Shown here one piece after another: positions 19,745 to 28,436 of a DNA stretch of 48,351 nucleotides (position 1 is its first letter; every line of letters begins with the position of its first letter). This DNA comes from Nanobdellota archaeon. GTDB taxonomy: Archaea; Nanobdellota; Nanobdellia; Pacearchaeales; GW2011-AR1. A program made the translations under genes and the position numbers. The stretch lies in the NCBI GenBank assembly GCA_030647125.1, contig JAUSKC010000008.1:1-48351 (forward strand), read 5' to 3'. The notes under the pieces were generated by a model. That model was not told where the DNA came from. It did no database searches and worked only from the letters and a program-made list of their open reading frames with translations.

Positions 19745-21111
19745 GTTCTATTTTTATGAGTAAAATCAAATTTTAATACTTTGCCGTTGTGAGTCAAATG
19801 AGAATTTTCTCCAGATTTATATCCTAATTCTGCAGCGAGTTCAATCATAGGAGTTTCTTGTTTTATTGAACCGTGAGCTGGAATTATATGCTTTGGTTTC
19901 AAAATCTCAAGGAGATATCTTAAATCCTCTCGGCCGCCGTGACCTGAAACATGAACGTCCGTTTGAATCTTAACACCTTTCTTCTTTAATTTTTTGTCCA
20001 TTGCCTCACGCGACGCAATATTTGTAGGAGTAGGAATTACCGACGACGAAAAAATTAAATTATCTCCGCTTTTAAAATGAAAAGGAGTTTCATCTTTTAC
20101 AATGCGATCCAAAATTGAACCTGGCTCGGCCTGATGCCCTGTGCAAACAATAAGATATCTTCCTCTTTCACTTTCAATCCTTTTCAAAAAAGAATTTACT
20201 TGTTTTTTGTATTTTATTATTTTTATTTTGTTATAAAACTGGCATTCGCCAACTTCTCTTGCTGCTTGGACGTACTTGGCCAGGCTTCTTCCCAAAAAAA
20301 TTATCTGCCGGTTTGTTTTTCTGCCGAATTCAACAGCGCTTTTTAATCGCGCAATGTGCGACGAGAAAGTTGTTATAAAAAGCGCGGAGTTTTTTGAGCG
20401 CGCCATATCAATTGCTTCTTCCAATAAATGACGCGCAATTCTTTCGCTAGGGGTTTTTCTTTCTACTCCTGAATATAAAGAATCCACGACGAGAACATCA
20501 ATTCCTTTTTTTCCAAGTTCTTTTAATTTTTGATAATTTGGAGGTGTTCCAATTACGGGATAATTGTCAAACTTGAAATCAAGCGCGTAAAAAAAAGTGC
20601 CCTCGTGGGTATGCAAGACGACAAAAACACACTGAATTGTTGAATGTGTCGTGTGAATAAATTCTGCTTTGTATTCGCCGGACTTCCCTTTTATTATATG
20701 AGTTGAGCCGGCCCTTATTGTATGAATTTTATTTTTTACTTTTAGTTCTTCATCTTTCACAATTGATTCAAATATTTTCATTGTGAAAGGCGTTCCCATA
20801 ATTTCAGCGTTGGGGTAACGTGTTGCAATATAAGGTGCTGCACCGACGTGATCGAGATGTGCGTGGCCAATAATTATTGCCCTAACTTTGTCAGTCCAGC
20901 CAAGCTTATCAAGAACTTCATCATTTGGCAAAGCGCCGATTCGCCTCATTTTTTCCAAAGAATTTTTAATTTGCTGCTCCCGTTCTTCTTGTTCAACCAA
21001 TGCAGGTAGATAAATCCCAGCGTCGAAGATTATAACATCTTCACCAATTTTGACTGCAGTCATATTCTTGCCAACTTCTTCAAATCCACCAATCGTGCAA
21101 ACTTCTAACAT
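19741..21111 (-). CDS. rnj: RNase J-like beta-CASP ribonuclease
   Basis: 'IIGHAHLDHVGAAPYI', 'HTTHSTIQC', 'DVHVSGHGGREDL', 'IPAHGS'. Confidence 0.92.
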   Translation of the reverse strand: MLEVCTIGGFEEVGKNMTAVKIGEDVIIFDAGIYLPALVEQEEREQQIKNSLEKMRRIGALPNDEVLDKLGWTDKVRAIIIGHAHLDHVGAAPYIATRYPNAEIMGTPFTMKIFESIVKDEELKVKNKIHTIRAGSTHIIKGKSGEYKAEFIHTTHSTIQCVFVVLHTHEGTFFYALDFKFDNYPVIGTPPNYQKLKELGKKGIDVLVVDSLYSGVERKTPSERIARHLLEEAIDMARSKNSALFITTFSSHIARLKSAVEFGRKTNRQIIFLGRSLAKYVQAAREVGECQFYNKIKIIKYKKQVNSFLKRIESERGRYLIVCTGHQAEPGSILDRIVKDETPFHFKSGDNLIFSSSVIPTPTNIASREAMDKKLKKKGVKIQTDVHVSGHGGREDLRYLLEILKPKHIIPAHGSIKQETPMIELAAELGYKSGENSHLTHNGKVLKFDFTHKNRT

Positions 21112-21167
21112 AATAATTATTTAACTCTTTTAAAAAAGAACAGAAATTAGTTTATATATTTTAGTAA

Positions 21168-22163
21168 TTATTTAGCTACTTGTTTTTTTGAAAGTTGTAT
21201 AAATCTTTTAATTGAATGCAAAATATCTTCATGAATTTTAACTCTGTGTTTCAGAGGAAAATCATTAGTAAGTGTTTCTATTACAATTACTGAAGAAGCA
21301 GATGGGCCACGGACAATCTTTCCATCTAAAAATATTCTGTTAGCTGCAAGTAATTCGTCAATTGAAGAGTCCTTTACTCCTGCGACAATTCCATTAACAA
21401 TCTTTTCTTTGAATCTTGTTTCTGCGTAACCAGTCATAGATAATGGGTGCCCATAGGCCCTCATTATTTCAATAATTTCTCGCGCAATTAAATCCTTTGA
21501 ACCAAACTTTCCTTGTGAATAGATATAAGTTCTAGCCGGATCGCCCTTATAATATTTATAATAAGTATCCTGGCCGATTGTTTTTATATTATCTTCGTGA
21601 AAGTCAAGGACAAATAAAGGGGGATATTCTCTTGTCAAATCAAAAACATATGTTGCAAATATATCCGCTTCAAACGATCTTGGTTTTTTACGCCTTGGTT
21701 TATTATCTGTTAACAATAAATGACCTGAATCGCCAATACTTTTTCCAATTATCCAACTATGTGGGTGAGAAAGATATCTCCAATTTCTAAAATAACCTGT
21801 TGGATTGGCTAAAGGGATTAAGACCACTGGGATTCCTTCCTTTGCAAGTTTCTCAAAAAGATAAATATTCTTTGCAATTGTAATAGGACCTGCAGGCTCT
21901 TCACCATGTATTCCTGAAATTATCCAAACGGCTTTGCCCCTTTTTTTTGTTCTAAAAGAGAAGACCGGAAAAAGCAATTTCTTGCCTTTTTTCTCTGCAA
22001 CGTGAAAATCAATTTCTTCTACAATCCATTTTGGAGAGTCAGCAAGCTTCAGGTAAGACCTATAAAGCTTTTCTATAGGAGTCCTGTTGTCTCTAGAGTA
22101 TGTCTTTCCTTTAAATGCATTTAAATCAAGATTTTCTAAAACCATATTGTCTCCTTTTACCAC
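21168..22163 (-). CDS. M14-family zinc carboxypeptidase / succinylglutamate desuccinylase-like
   Basis: 'IISGIHGEEPAGP' zinc motif; 'FVLDFHED'. Confidence 0.8.
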   Translation of the reverse strand: MVKGDNMVLENLDLNAFKGKTYSRDNRTPIEKLYRSYLKLADSPKWIVEEIDFHVAEKKGKKLLFPVFSFRTKKRGKAVWIISGIHGEEPAGPITIAKNIYLFEKLAKEGIPVVLIPLANPTGYFRNWRYLSHPHSWIIGKSIGDSGHLLLTDNKPRRKKPRSFEADIFATYVFDLTREYPPLFVLDFHEDNIKTIGQDTYYKYYKGDPARTYIYSQGKFGSKDLIAREIIEIMRAYGHPLSMTGYAETRFKEKIVNGIVAGVKDSSIDELLAANRIFLDGKIVRGPSASSVIVIETLTNDFPLKHRVKIHEDILHSIKRFIQLSKKQVAK

Positions 22164-22264
22164 TTACCAATACATCTTTATAAAATTTCTTAAAGGAATT
22201 AAATTCTGTTTTCCTGGTATTTTGAAATAAAAACATATAAAAGTTAGGTTAAATTCGTTAAATT

Positions 22265-22540
22265 ATGAAATCACTTCAGCCATCAATGCGCGAGAACAAA
22301 CGATATCTTTTTATCAAAGGAAAAGACGTTAAAACGAATCTTGAAAAGGCAATTTTAGAATTTTCGGGTGTTTTGGGAATGTCAAAGGTTGGGTTGACTT
22401 GGATTAAATCAGACAAAGAAAACTGCGTAGTTGGAATCAACCGCGAGGCGGTTGACCTTGTGCGGGCTTCAATAGCAGTTTATCCTGAAAAAATGGAAGT
22501 TATAAGAGTGAGTGGAACGATTAAGAAGTTGGGAAAATAA
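22265..22540 (+). CDS. rnp2: RNase P protein component 2 (Pop5)
   Basis: 'KRYLFIKGKDVKTNLEKAILEFSGVLGMSKVGLTWI...VVGINREAVDLVRASIA'. Confidence 0.85.
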   Translation: MKSLQPSMRENKRYLFIKGKDVKTNLEKAILEFSGVLGMSKVGLTWIKSDKENCVVGINREAVDLVRASIAVYPEKMEVIRVSGTIKKLGK

Positions 22541-22594
22541 GAAAAAGAACAATAATGTTATACTTGTTTACACCGAGAATAATAAAGTTGTTCT
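22541..22594 (+). repeat. Direct repeat copy A containing a tRNAVal anticodon-arm-like fragment
   Basis: gaaaaagaacaataatgttatacttgtttacaccga, matching 23072-23104 nearly exactly. Confidence 0.7.
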
Positions 22595-22621
22595 AAAAGA
22601 ATTAAAACAATTCAATTATTA

Positions 22622-23005
22622 TTAAAAGGAAGAAAGAGCTGCCATTAAAAAGACTAACGCCATTAAAATAGTAAAGATAATATTGTAAATAAGATTATGC
22701 CTTAACGGACTTTTTTCTAAGTAGTCTTTTATCCCATGTAGTTCAATTGAAGATAAAATTATTCCGAAGATACTATCAACAAAACCAATTATTGCAAATA
22801 AAGCAATAATATCTAAAGAAATAGACACAAAAAAAGATAAGATAAGAGTAATTCCAATAATTATTTGGGGTATGATAAAAATCTTTGGCCAAATTAATCG
22901 CATCTTTTTGACCTTGAATAATATAAATAAAGAATAAAATAATAATACCAAAGGGAGTAGAGCAAATAGAAAAGTCCAAATTGATATTTCTTTCGTATAT
23001 ATCAT
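22622..23005 (-). CDS. Four-TM hypothetical membrane protein
   Basis: Hydrophobic helices; lies between the two direct repeats. Confidence 0.5.
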   Translation of the reverse strand: MIYTKEISIWTFLFALLPLVLLFYSLFILFKVKKMRLIWPKIFIIPQIIIGITLILSFFVSISLDIIALFAIIGFVDSIFGIILSSIELHGIKDYLEKSPLRHNLIYNIIFTILMALVFLMAALSSF

Positions 23006-23071
23006 CTATTTATACTTAAAAAGATATTTATTAATCTTTCTGTAATATATTATAAAAAACTATTTAATAAA

Positions 23072-23136
23072 AAAAGAACAATCATGTTATACTTGTTTAC
23101 ACCGAATATTCCGAGGTTCAACTCCTCGTGGGCCCA
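23072..23136 (+). pseudogene. tRNAVal(UAC)-like 3' fragment, 5' part missing (or split-tRNA 3' half)
   Basis: ...ACTTG TTTACAC CGAAT att CCGAGG TTCAACT CCTCG TGGGCCC A: anticodon loop, T-arm, 3' acceptor strand; no GGGCCCA 5' strand nearby. Confidence 0.65.
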
Positions 23137-23177
23137 TTCTAGGTTAATTATTTAAATTAAATATTCTTATCTTTTCT

Positions 23178-23399
23178 ATGAAGAATGATGAATGTGTAAC
23201 TTATTTTATAACTAAGAATGGAAGGAAGCAAATTTGGTATAAAGATAAAGAGGGCTGGAAACAGAAAAGTGGTAGAGGCATTATACGAAAAGTAACTGCA
23301 GAACAGTTTTTATCGCATCTTCTTCCTGCTCTTACTTCTGATTATAAAAACAAAGTTTGGGTAGTAGTTGAGAAAAAGAAGAAACCTAAGAAGCAATAA
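23178..23399 (+). CDS. Hypothetical protein
   Basis: ORF. Confidence 0.5.
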   Translation: MKNDECVTYFITKNGRKQIWYKDKEGWKQKSGRGIIRKVTAEQFLSHLLPALTSDYKNKVWVVVEKKKKPKKQ

Positions 23400-23549
23400 A
23401 AATAAGTTTGTAACATAATAGATGCTTTATGATATATTAGTTTACACAAATCCAACCATCACAAAATTTAAATATCCTTTAAATCTCTAAATTCCGGAAG
23501 GGAAATTTAAACAAACAAACGATTATTCGTTTCTTATACACAAAATACG

Positions 23550-24272
23550 ATGGAAATGCCAACAGAAATGCAGCACCAAGCAATGGGCTATGACAGAACT
23601 GCGACAATGTTCTCGCCAGAAGGGACGATATTGCAAGTTGAGTATGCGGAAAAAACAGTTCGACTGGGAAGTTCAAGCATTGGAATTGTATGTTCTGACG
23701 GAGTTTTCGTACTTGCTGACAAAAGAGTAAGAGATAAATTAGTTGTAAAAGAGTCGGCCAGTAAGATCTATGAAATTGATTCTAATATTATTGCTTCGGT
23801 TGCCGGAATTTTGGCAGATGCAAGAGTTCTTATTGAAAGAGCGCAAGTTCTGTCGCAGCAGCATAGAGTAACTTATGATACAGAAATAGAACCGGAATTA
23901 ATAATTAAAGACATAGCGAACGCGATGCAGCAATTTACTCAGTATGGTGGAGCAAGACCTTTCGGGGTTTCGTTTATGGTTGCTGGTTTGCACGGAAAAA
24001 ACCCTGAATTATTTTCAAGCGATATTACAGGAAATTATTTTGGATATCACGCACATGCAATAGGCGAGAATGACGAGAAATTAAGGGAAAGATTAAGAGA
24101 AAAATACAGAAAGGATTTGAAAATAAAAGAAGGAGTGAAAATCGCTACGGAAATCTTCAAAGAGGTTTTGGAAGATAGATTTGATTTGAACAGATTTGAA
24201 TTAGTTGTTCTTAGAAGTGGAAATGATAGACCTGAAAGATATGAAGGGGAAAATATTAAGGACGTGAAATGA
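23550..24272 (+). CDS. psmA: Proteasome alpha subunit
   Basis: 'GYDRTATMFSPEGTILQVEYAEKTVRLGSSSIGI'. Confidence 0.95.
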   Translation: MEMPTEMQHQAMGYDRTATMFSPEGTILQVEYAEKTVRLGSSSIGIVCSDGVFVLADKRVRDKLVVKESASKIYEIDSNIIASVAGILADARVLIERAQVLSQQHRVTYDTEIEPELIIKDIANAMQQFTQYGGARPFGVSFMVAGLHGKNPELFSSDITGNYFGYHAHAIGENDEKLRERLREKYRKDLKIKEGVKIATEIFKEVLEDRFDLNRFELVVLRSGNDRPERYEGENIKDVK

Positions 24273-24321
24273 CAGAACAAAGTTCAGCACAAATAAAAAT
24301 TTTAAGAAAATTTTCATAATG
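24269..24321 (+). repeat. Recurrent linker element copy 2 (sORF plus two hairpins)
   Basis: ATGACAGAAC-AAA-GTTCAGCACAAATAAAAATTTT-AAG-AAAATTTTCATAATG; sORF MTEQSSAQIKILRKFS*. Confidence 0.75.
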
Positions 24322-24657
24322 ATAGACCAAGTTGGATTAGAAAGAATGATTCGGGAAGAGGCTGCAGAATCAAAAGAATTTAGCAAAAGAAAAAATGATA
24401 GAAGATTTTTAGTTAGTGATTCTACTGCAAGAAATGCTTTGAGATATTTTAATTTGTTTACTGATGAAGTAAAAAGCAAAACAGGATTTAGCGTTAATAC
24501 ACTTCCTGAAATGAACAGTAGTTATGAAGGCGGAATGATTTTTTATATAGGCAACAAACAAATTGAGGCATTTATTCAAGTATCACCAGTAAACGGAGCT
24601 AATTATTCATTTAGATTCATGGGAAGAGAATATGAGGGAAAACTAAAATTAAATTAA
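24319..24657 (+). CDS. Hypothetical protein inserted in exosome/proteasome operon
   Basis: ORF starting on the TAATG of the linker element. Confidence 0.6.
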   Translation: MIDQVGLERMIREEAAESKEFSKRKNDRRFLVSDSTARNALRYFNLFTDEVKSKTGFSVNTLPEMNSSYEGGMIFYIGNKQIEAFIQVSPVNGANYSFRFMGREYEGKLKLN

Positions 24658-24658
24658 A

Positions 24659-25336
24659 ATGACACAAACAACCGCGCGAATTACACGAAACGGAAAACAT
24701 TACGAAATTATTGTTAATATGGAAAATGCCTTAAAATTTAGAAAGGGCGCAAATGTAACTGCTAATGAATTTCTAGAGATTGACAAAGTTTTTAACAATG
24801 CAAAAAGTGGAATGGTTGCTTCACATACTGAAGTTGAAAATGCATTCGGGACTTCTGATATTTATCAAGTAGCGGCGGAAATTGTGAAAAAAGGTGAAGT
24901 TCTTACGACGCAAGATTATAGAGATGAAGAAAGAGAAAAAAGAGTGAAACAGGTTGTTGATTTTCTTGCTAAAAATGCCATGGACCCTCAAACAGGAAGG
25001 CCTCACACACCCGAAAGGATTAAAAACGCTTTAGAACAAGCACATGTTAACATAAAAAATATGCCTGTTGAATCACAGATTAAAGATATCGTTGAACAAC
25101 TGGCAAAGATAATGCCGATAAAAATATCGACGAAAAAAGTCAAAATTGTCATTCCTGCAGTTCACACTGGAAAGGCGTACGGCCTAATGTCTGAATACAA
25201 GGAAGAAGAAAACTGGCTCGGAAACGGGGACTTGGAAGTTATTGTCGTCGTGCCTGCCGGATCGATTATCGACTTTTATGACAAATTAAATTCAATGACG
25301 CACGGAAGTGCTTTAACAGAAGAGATTAAAGATTAA
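24659..25336 (+). CDS. Ribosome maturation protein SBDS
   Basis: 'TARITRNGKHYEIIVNMENALKFRKGANV...'; SBDS architecture and operon position. Confidence 0.93.
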   Translation: MTQTTARITRNGKHYEIIVNMENALKFRKGANVTANEFLEIDKVFNNAKSGMVASHTEVENAFGTSDIYQVAAEIVKKGEVLTTQDYRDEEREKRVKQVVDFLAKNAMDPQTGRPHTPERIKNALEQAHVNIKNMPVESQIKDIVEQLAKIMPIKISTKKVKIVIPAVHTGKAYGLMSEYKEEENWLGNGDLEVIVVVPAGSIIDFYDKLNSMTHGSALTEEIKD

Positions 25337-25337
25337 A

Positions 25338-26012
25338 ATGACAGATGAAGAATACGAAAGAAAAATTGTAATACCTGGCGAGATTATTGCTGAAGGAGAT
25401 GATTATTTGCCTGGAGAAGGAACTGAAAAAAAGGAAGGAAAAATTTATTCTTTGCGTTACGGACTTGCAGACGAACAAAATAAACTTGTAAAAATAATTC
25501 CGCTTTCTGGAGTTTATCAGCCGCGAAGAGGAAATGTTGTTATTGGAAAAGTTGAGCTTCTTACTTATAATGGATGGGTTATTGACATTGGGACAGCAGA
25601 AAACGCTTTCTTGTCGTTGATGGAAGTTCCGAGATTTGTAAACAAAGATGCTTTGGAAGAAGTAATGGATATAGGCGATTTAGTTGTTGCAAAGGTTTGG
25701 AACATAAACCGAAGAGGAATTGACTTAAGCATAAAAATAAGAGGTCTCGGAAAGATTGATGAAGGAATTGTAGTAAAAATAAATCCTAACAAAGTTCCTC
25801 GCGTAATAGGAAAAGAAGGAAGCATGATTTCTCTCGTTAAAGATAAAACAAACTGCAATATTACCGTTGGACAAAACGGATTGATTTGGATTAAAGGACA
25901 AAGAATCGAGGACGAATTAAAAGCAAAAGAAGCAATTAATTTCATAACAGAAAAGTCATTTGTCAAAGGTTTGACTGATGAAGTAACTAAATGGTTTGAT
26001 GAGGCGAAATGA
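25338..26012 (+). CDS. rrp4: Exosome RNA-binding protein Rrp4
   Basis: 'VIPGEIIAEG' plus S1 and KH domains; operon position. Confidence 0.93.
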   Translation: MTDEEYERKIVIPGEIIAEGDDYLPGEGTEKKEGKIYSLRYGLADEQNKLVKIIPLSGVYQPRRGNVVIGKVELLTYNGWVIDIGTAENAFLSLMEVPRFVNKDALEEVMDIGDLVVAKVWNINRRGIDLSIKIRGLGKIDEGIVVKINPNKVPRVIGKEGSMISLVKDKTNCNITVGQNGLIWIKGQRIEDELKAKEAINFITEKSFVKGLTDEVTKWFDEAK

Positions 26013-26320
26013 CAGCAATAGCAGATGATAATATTAAGATAGCAAGAAGAATTGCTTCCACTAGATTAAATAGATTAGGTTCTGGATTAGATGAAGCAAC
26101 TTATATAAATAATCTTGTAGAAACAGTTTATGCAGATATTAAAAGATTAAATCCCTTGGACTCATTAAGAATTGCAGGTTTTGAAGATGTTGGGCATATA
26201 AGAAGGTTTGAAATGATATTCTTAGAAAGAATTAATGAAGATAGATTAATTTCAACAGGCAGATATTTAAGACAAGCAGATGAAACTAAATTAACTTACA
26301 CTATAAGGATGGATTTTTAA
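26009..26320 (+). CDS. Hypothetical protein between rrp4 and rrp41
   Basis: ORF, overlaps rrp4 stop (ATGA). Confidence 0.6.
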   Translation: MTAIADDNIKIARRIASTRLNRLGSGLDEATYINNLVETVYADIKRLNPLDSLRIAGFEDVGHIRRFEMIFLERINEDRLISTGRYLRQADETKLTYTIRMDF

Positions 26321-26321
26321 T

Positions 26322-27053
26322 ATGACAGCAAAAAAAACAGAAGATTTTGAAAGACCTGACGGCCGTGGGATTACTGAGATGAGACCAATCACTGCAAAAG
26401 TTGGAGTTGTGCCGAATGCCGACGGAAGCGCTATGTTTTCATTTGGAGATACAGTTGCTATCGCTGCAGTTTACGGACCTAAAAAAATGCATCCACAACA
26501 CTCGCAAAATCCTGAAAAAGGAACTTTGAGATGCAATTATAACATGATTTCTTTTTCAGTTAACGATAGAATAAGGCCTGGACCATCGAGAAGAAGCCAG
26601 GAAATTTCTAAAGTTACTGAATGGGCTTTAGAGCCGGCTGTAATGCTTGATAATTATCCTAACATGGTTATAGACGTGCATATTCAAATTTTGCAAGCGA
26701 ACGCATCGACTCGTTGCGCGGGAATAAACGCCGCAGCAATGGCTTTGGCTCACGCCGGAATTCCTATGAAAGAAATGGTTTCGTCCGTTTCTATAGGTAA
26801 ATTAGACAAGACATTAGTTGTGGACGTGAATAAAAAAGAAGAGGATTGGGAAGAAGGAGAGGGCGCGACAGATATTGCAATGAGTTTTACATCAAACTCG
26901 GATAAAATTACACATATGCAGTTGGACGGACATATAACAACTGAACAACTTGAAGAAGCAATGAAACTTGGCAGAGAAGCAACGAGAAAGATCTATGAAA
27001 TTCAAAAAAGAACTTTGAAAGATATTGAAATTATGGAGGGCGTTGAAGAATAA
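26322..27053 (+). CDS. rrp41: Exosome catalytic subunit Rrp41
   Basis: 'RPDGRGITEMRPITAKVGVVPNADGSAMFSFGDT'; RNase PH fold. Confidence 0.95.
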   Translation: MTAKKTEDFERPDGRGITEMRPITAKVGVVPNADGSAMFSFGDTVAIAAVYGPKKMHPQHSQNPEKGTLRCNYNMISFSVNDRIRPGPSRRSQEISKVTEWALEPAVMLDNYPNMVIDVHIQILQANASTRCAGINAAAMALAHAGIPMKEMVSSVSIGKLDKTLVVDVNKKEEDWEEGEGATDIAMSFTSNSDKITHMQLDGHITTEQLEEAMKLGREATRKIYEIQKRTLKDIEIMEGVEE

Positions 27054-27054
27054 A

Positions 27055-27864
27055 ATGTCAGACATATTTACAACACCGAAGATAAACGCTGAAAGAATAA
27101 AAAGATATTTAGCTGAAGGAAAACGGCTTGATGGTAGAAGCGCAGAACAATTTAGAGATATAGAAATTGAAATTGGGAACGTCTCAAAAAATGCTGAAGG
27201 AAGCGCGCGAGTTAAAATTGGAAAGACAGAAGTTATTGCAGGGATTAAATTAGTTCCGGGTGAACCTTATCCTGATTCTCTTGACAAAGGAAATTTAATG
27301 GTAACTCTTGAAATGCTACCTATGTCCTCTCCAAGAATTGAACTGGGGCCTCCTAAAATTGATTCAATTGAAATGGGAAGAGTCATTGACAGATGTATTC
27401 GTGAAAGCAAATTTATTGAACTTGAAAAATTATGCATAATTGAAGGCGAAAAGGTCTGGACAGTCTTCATTGACATTTACACGATAAATGACGACGGCAA
27501 TATGTTTGACGCTGCAGGAATAGCTGCAATCGCCGCAATAAAAAATGCTAAAATGCCTAAACTTGATGAAGAAAACAAAATTGTTTATGGCGAGTCAACT
27601 GGAAAACCAATGCCAACGACAAAGGACGTTCCGATCTCATTAACTGCTTACAAAATTGGCGATGAAATAATATTTGATCCTTTGAAAGAAGAAGAAGATA
27701 TAACTGAAGCACGTGTTACAATAGGGATGAGAGAAGGAATAATATCTTCTATGCAAAAAGGCGATTCCGCTGGCTTAAGCGTCGATGAAATGAACAAAAT
27801 TTTCAAATTAATGAAAACAAAATCAAAAGAAATAGCTTTAAAAATAGAAAAAGCGGTGAAGTAA
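27055..27864 (+). CDS. rrp42: Exosome subunit Rrp42
   Basis: 'AEGKRLDGRSAEQFRDIEIEIGNVSKNAEGSARVKIGKT'; start MSDIFTTPK preferred over the longer ORF start. Confidence 0.93.
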   Translation: MSDIFTTPKINAERIKRYLAEGKRLDGRSAEQFRDIEIEIGNVSKNAEGSARVKIGKTEVIAGIKLVPGEPYPDSLDKGNLMVTLEMLPMSSPRIELGPPKIDSIEMGRVIDRCIRESKFIELEKLCIIEGEKVWTVFIDIYTINDDGNMFDAAGIAAIAAIKNAKMPKLDEENKIVYGESTGKPMPTTKDVPISLTAYKIGDEIIFDPLKEEEDITEARVTIGMREGIISSMQKGDSAGLSVDEMNKIFKLMKTKSKEIALKIEKAVK

Positions 27865-27872
27865 TTGTTAAA

Positions 27873-28250
27873 ATGGATCCAAAAAGTTTTTCAAAATATG
27901 AGACGGCACGTATTCTTGGAGCTAGGGCTTTACAGATTGCAATGAATGCGCCTTTGCTTATTAAAATTTCAAAAGATGACTTAGAAAAAATAAATTATGA
28001 CGCATTAAAAATTGCGGAAGTTGAATTTGAATCTGGCGCTTTGCCAATTTCAGTAAAGAAGCCATATCCAAAAAAGAAAGAAGAAAAATTAAAGAGAACA
28101 AAAGAACAAAAATTGAAAGATCTCACAAAAGAAGAAGCTGAAGTTAAGGAAGAAGAAGAAATTGCAAAGGAAGGCGAGATTATGGAACTTGCTAATCCGG
28201 ATGACGAAGAAGATTCAAATTCTAGCACCGCAGATAACGAAACGGAATAA
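27873..28250 (+). CDS. rpoK: RNA polymerase subunit K (Rpb6-like) with charged C-terminal extension
   Basis: 'FSKYETARILGARALQIAMNAPLLI' Rpb6 core. Confidence 0.85.
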   Translation: MDPKSFSKYETARILGARALQIAMNAPLLIKISKDDLEKINYDALKIAEVEFESGALPISVKKPYPKKKEEKLKRTKEQKLKDLTKEEAEVKEEEEIAKEGEIMELANPDDEEDSNSSTADNETE

Positions 28251-28375
28251 TTCTAACAATAAGTTTAATTTAAGTTAAACGCTTCTTTGTTGTCATTTTA
28301 TAGTTTTATCATTCGCAAAATTTATATACCCTGTGTCTTTGCAAATTTTGAAGGATTAGACGTTATTACTAAATC

Positions 28376-28424
28376 TCCCTTGGGGAATAAAACCAAGGGA
28401 ATACAGAACTGAAAAGTTCTTTTT
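28376..28424 (+). promoter_or_regulatory. Leader with two hairpins, the second terminator-like
   Basis: TCCCTTGG...CCAAGGGA; AGAACT-GAAA-AGTTCT-TTTT, 12 nt before the ATG. Confidence 0.6.
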
Positions 28425-28436
28425 ACAAAATTCAAG

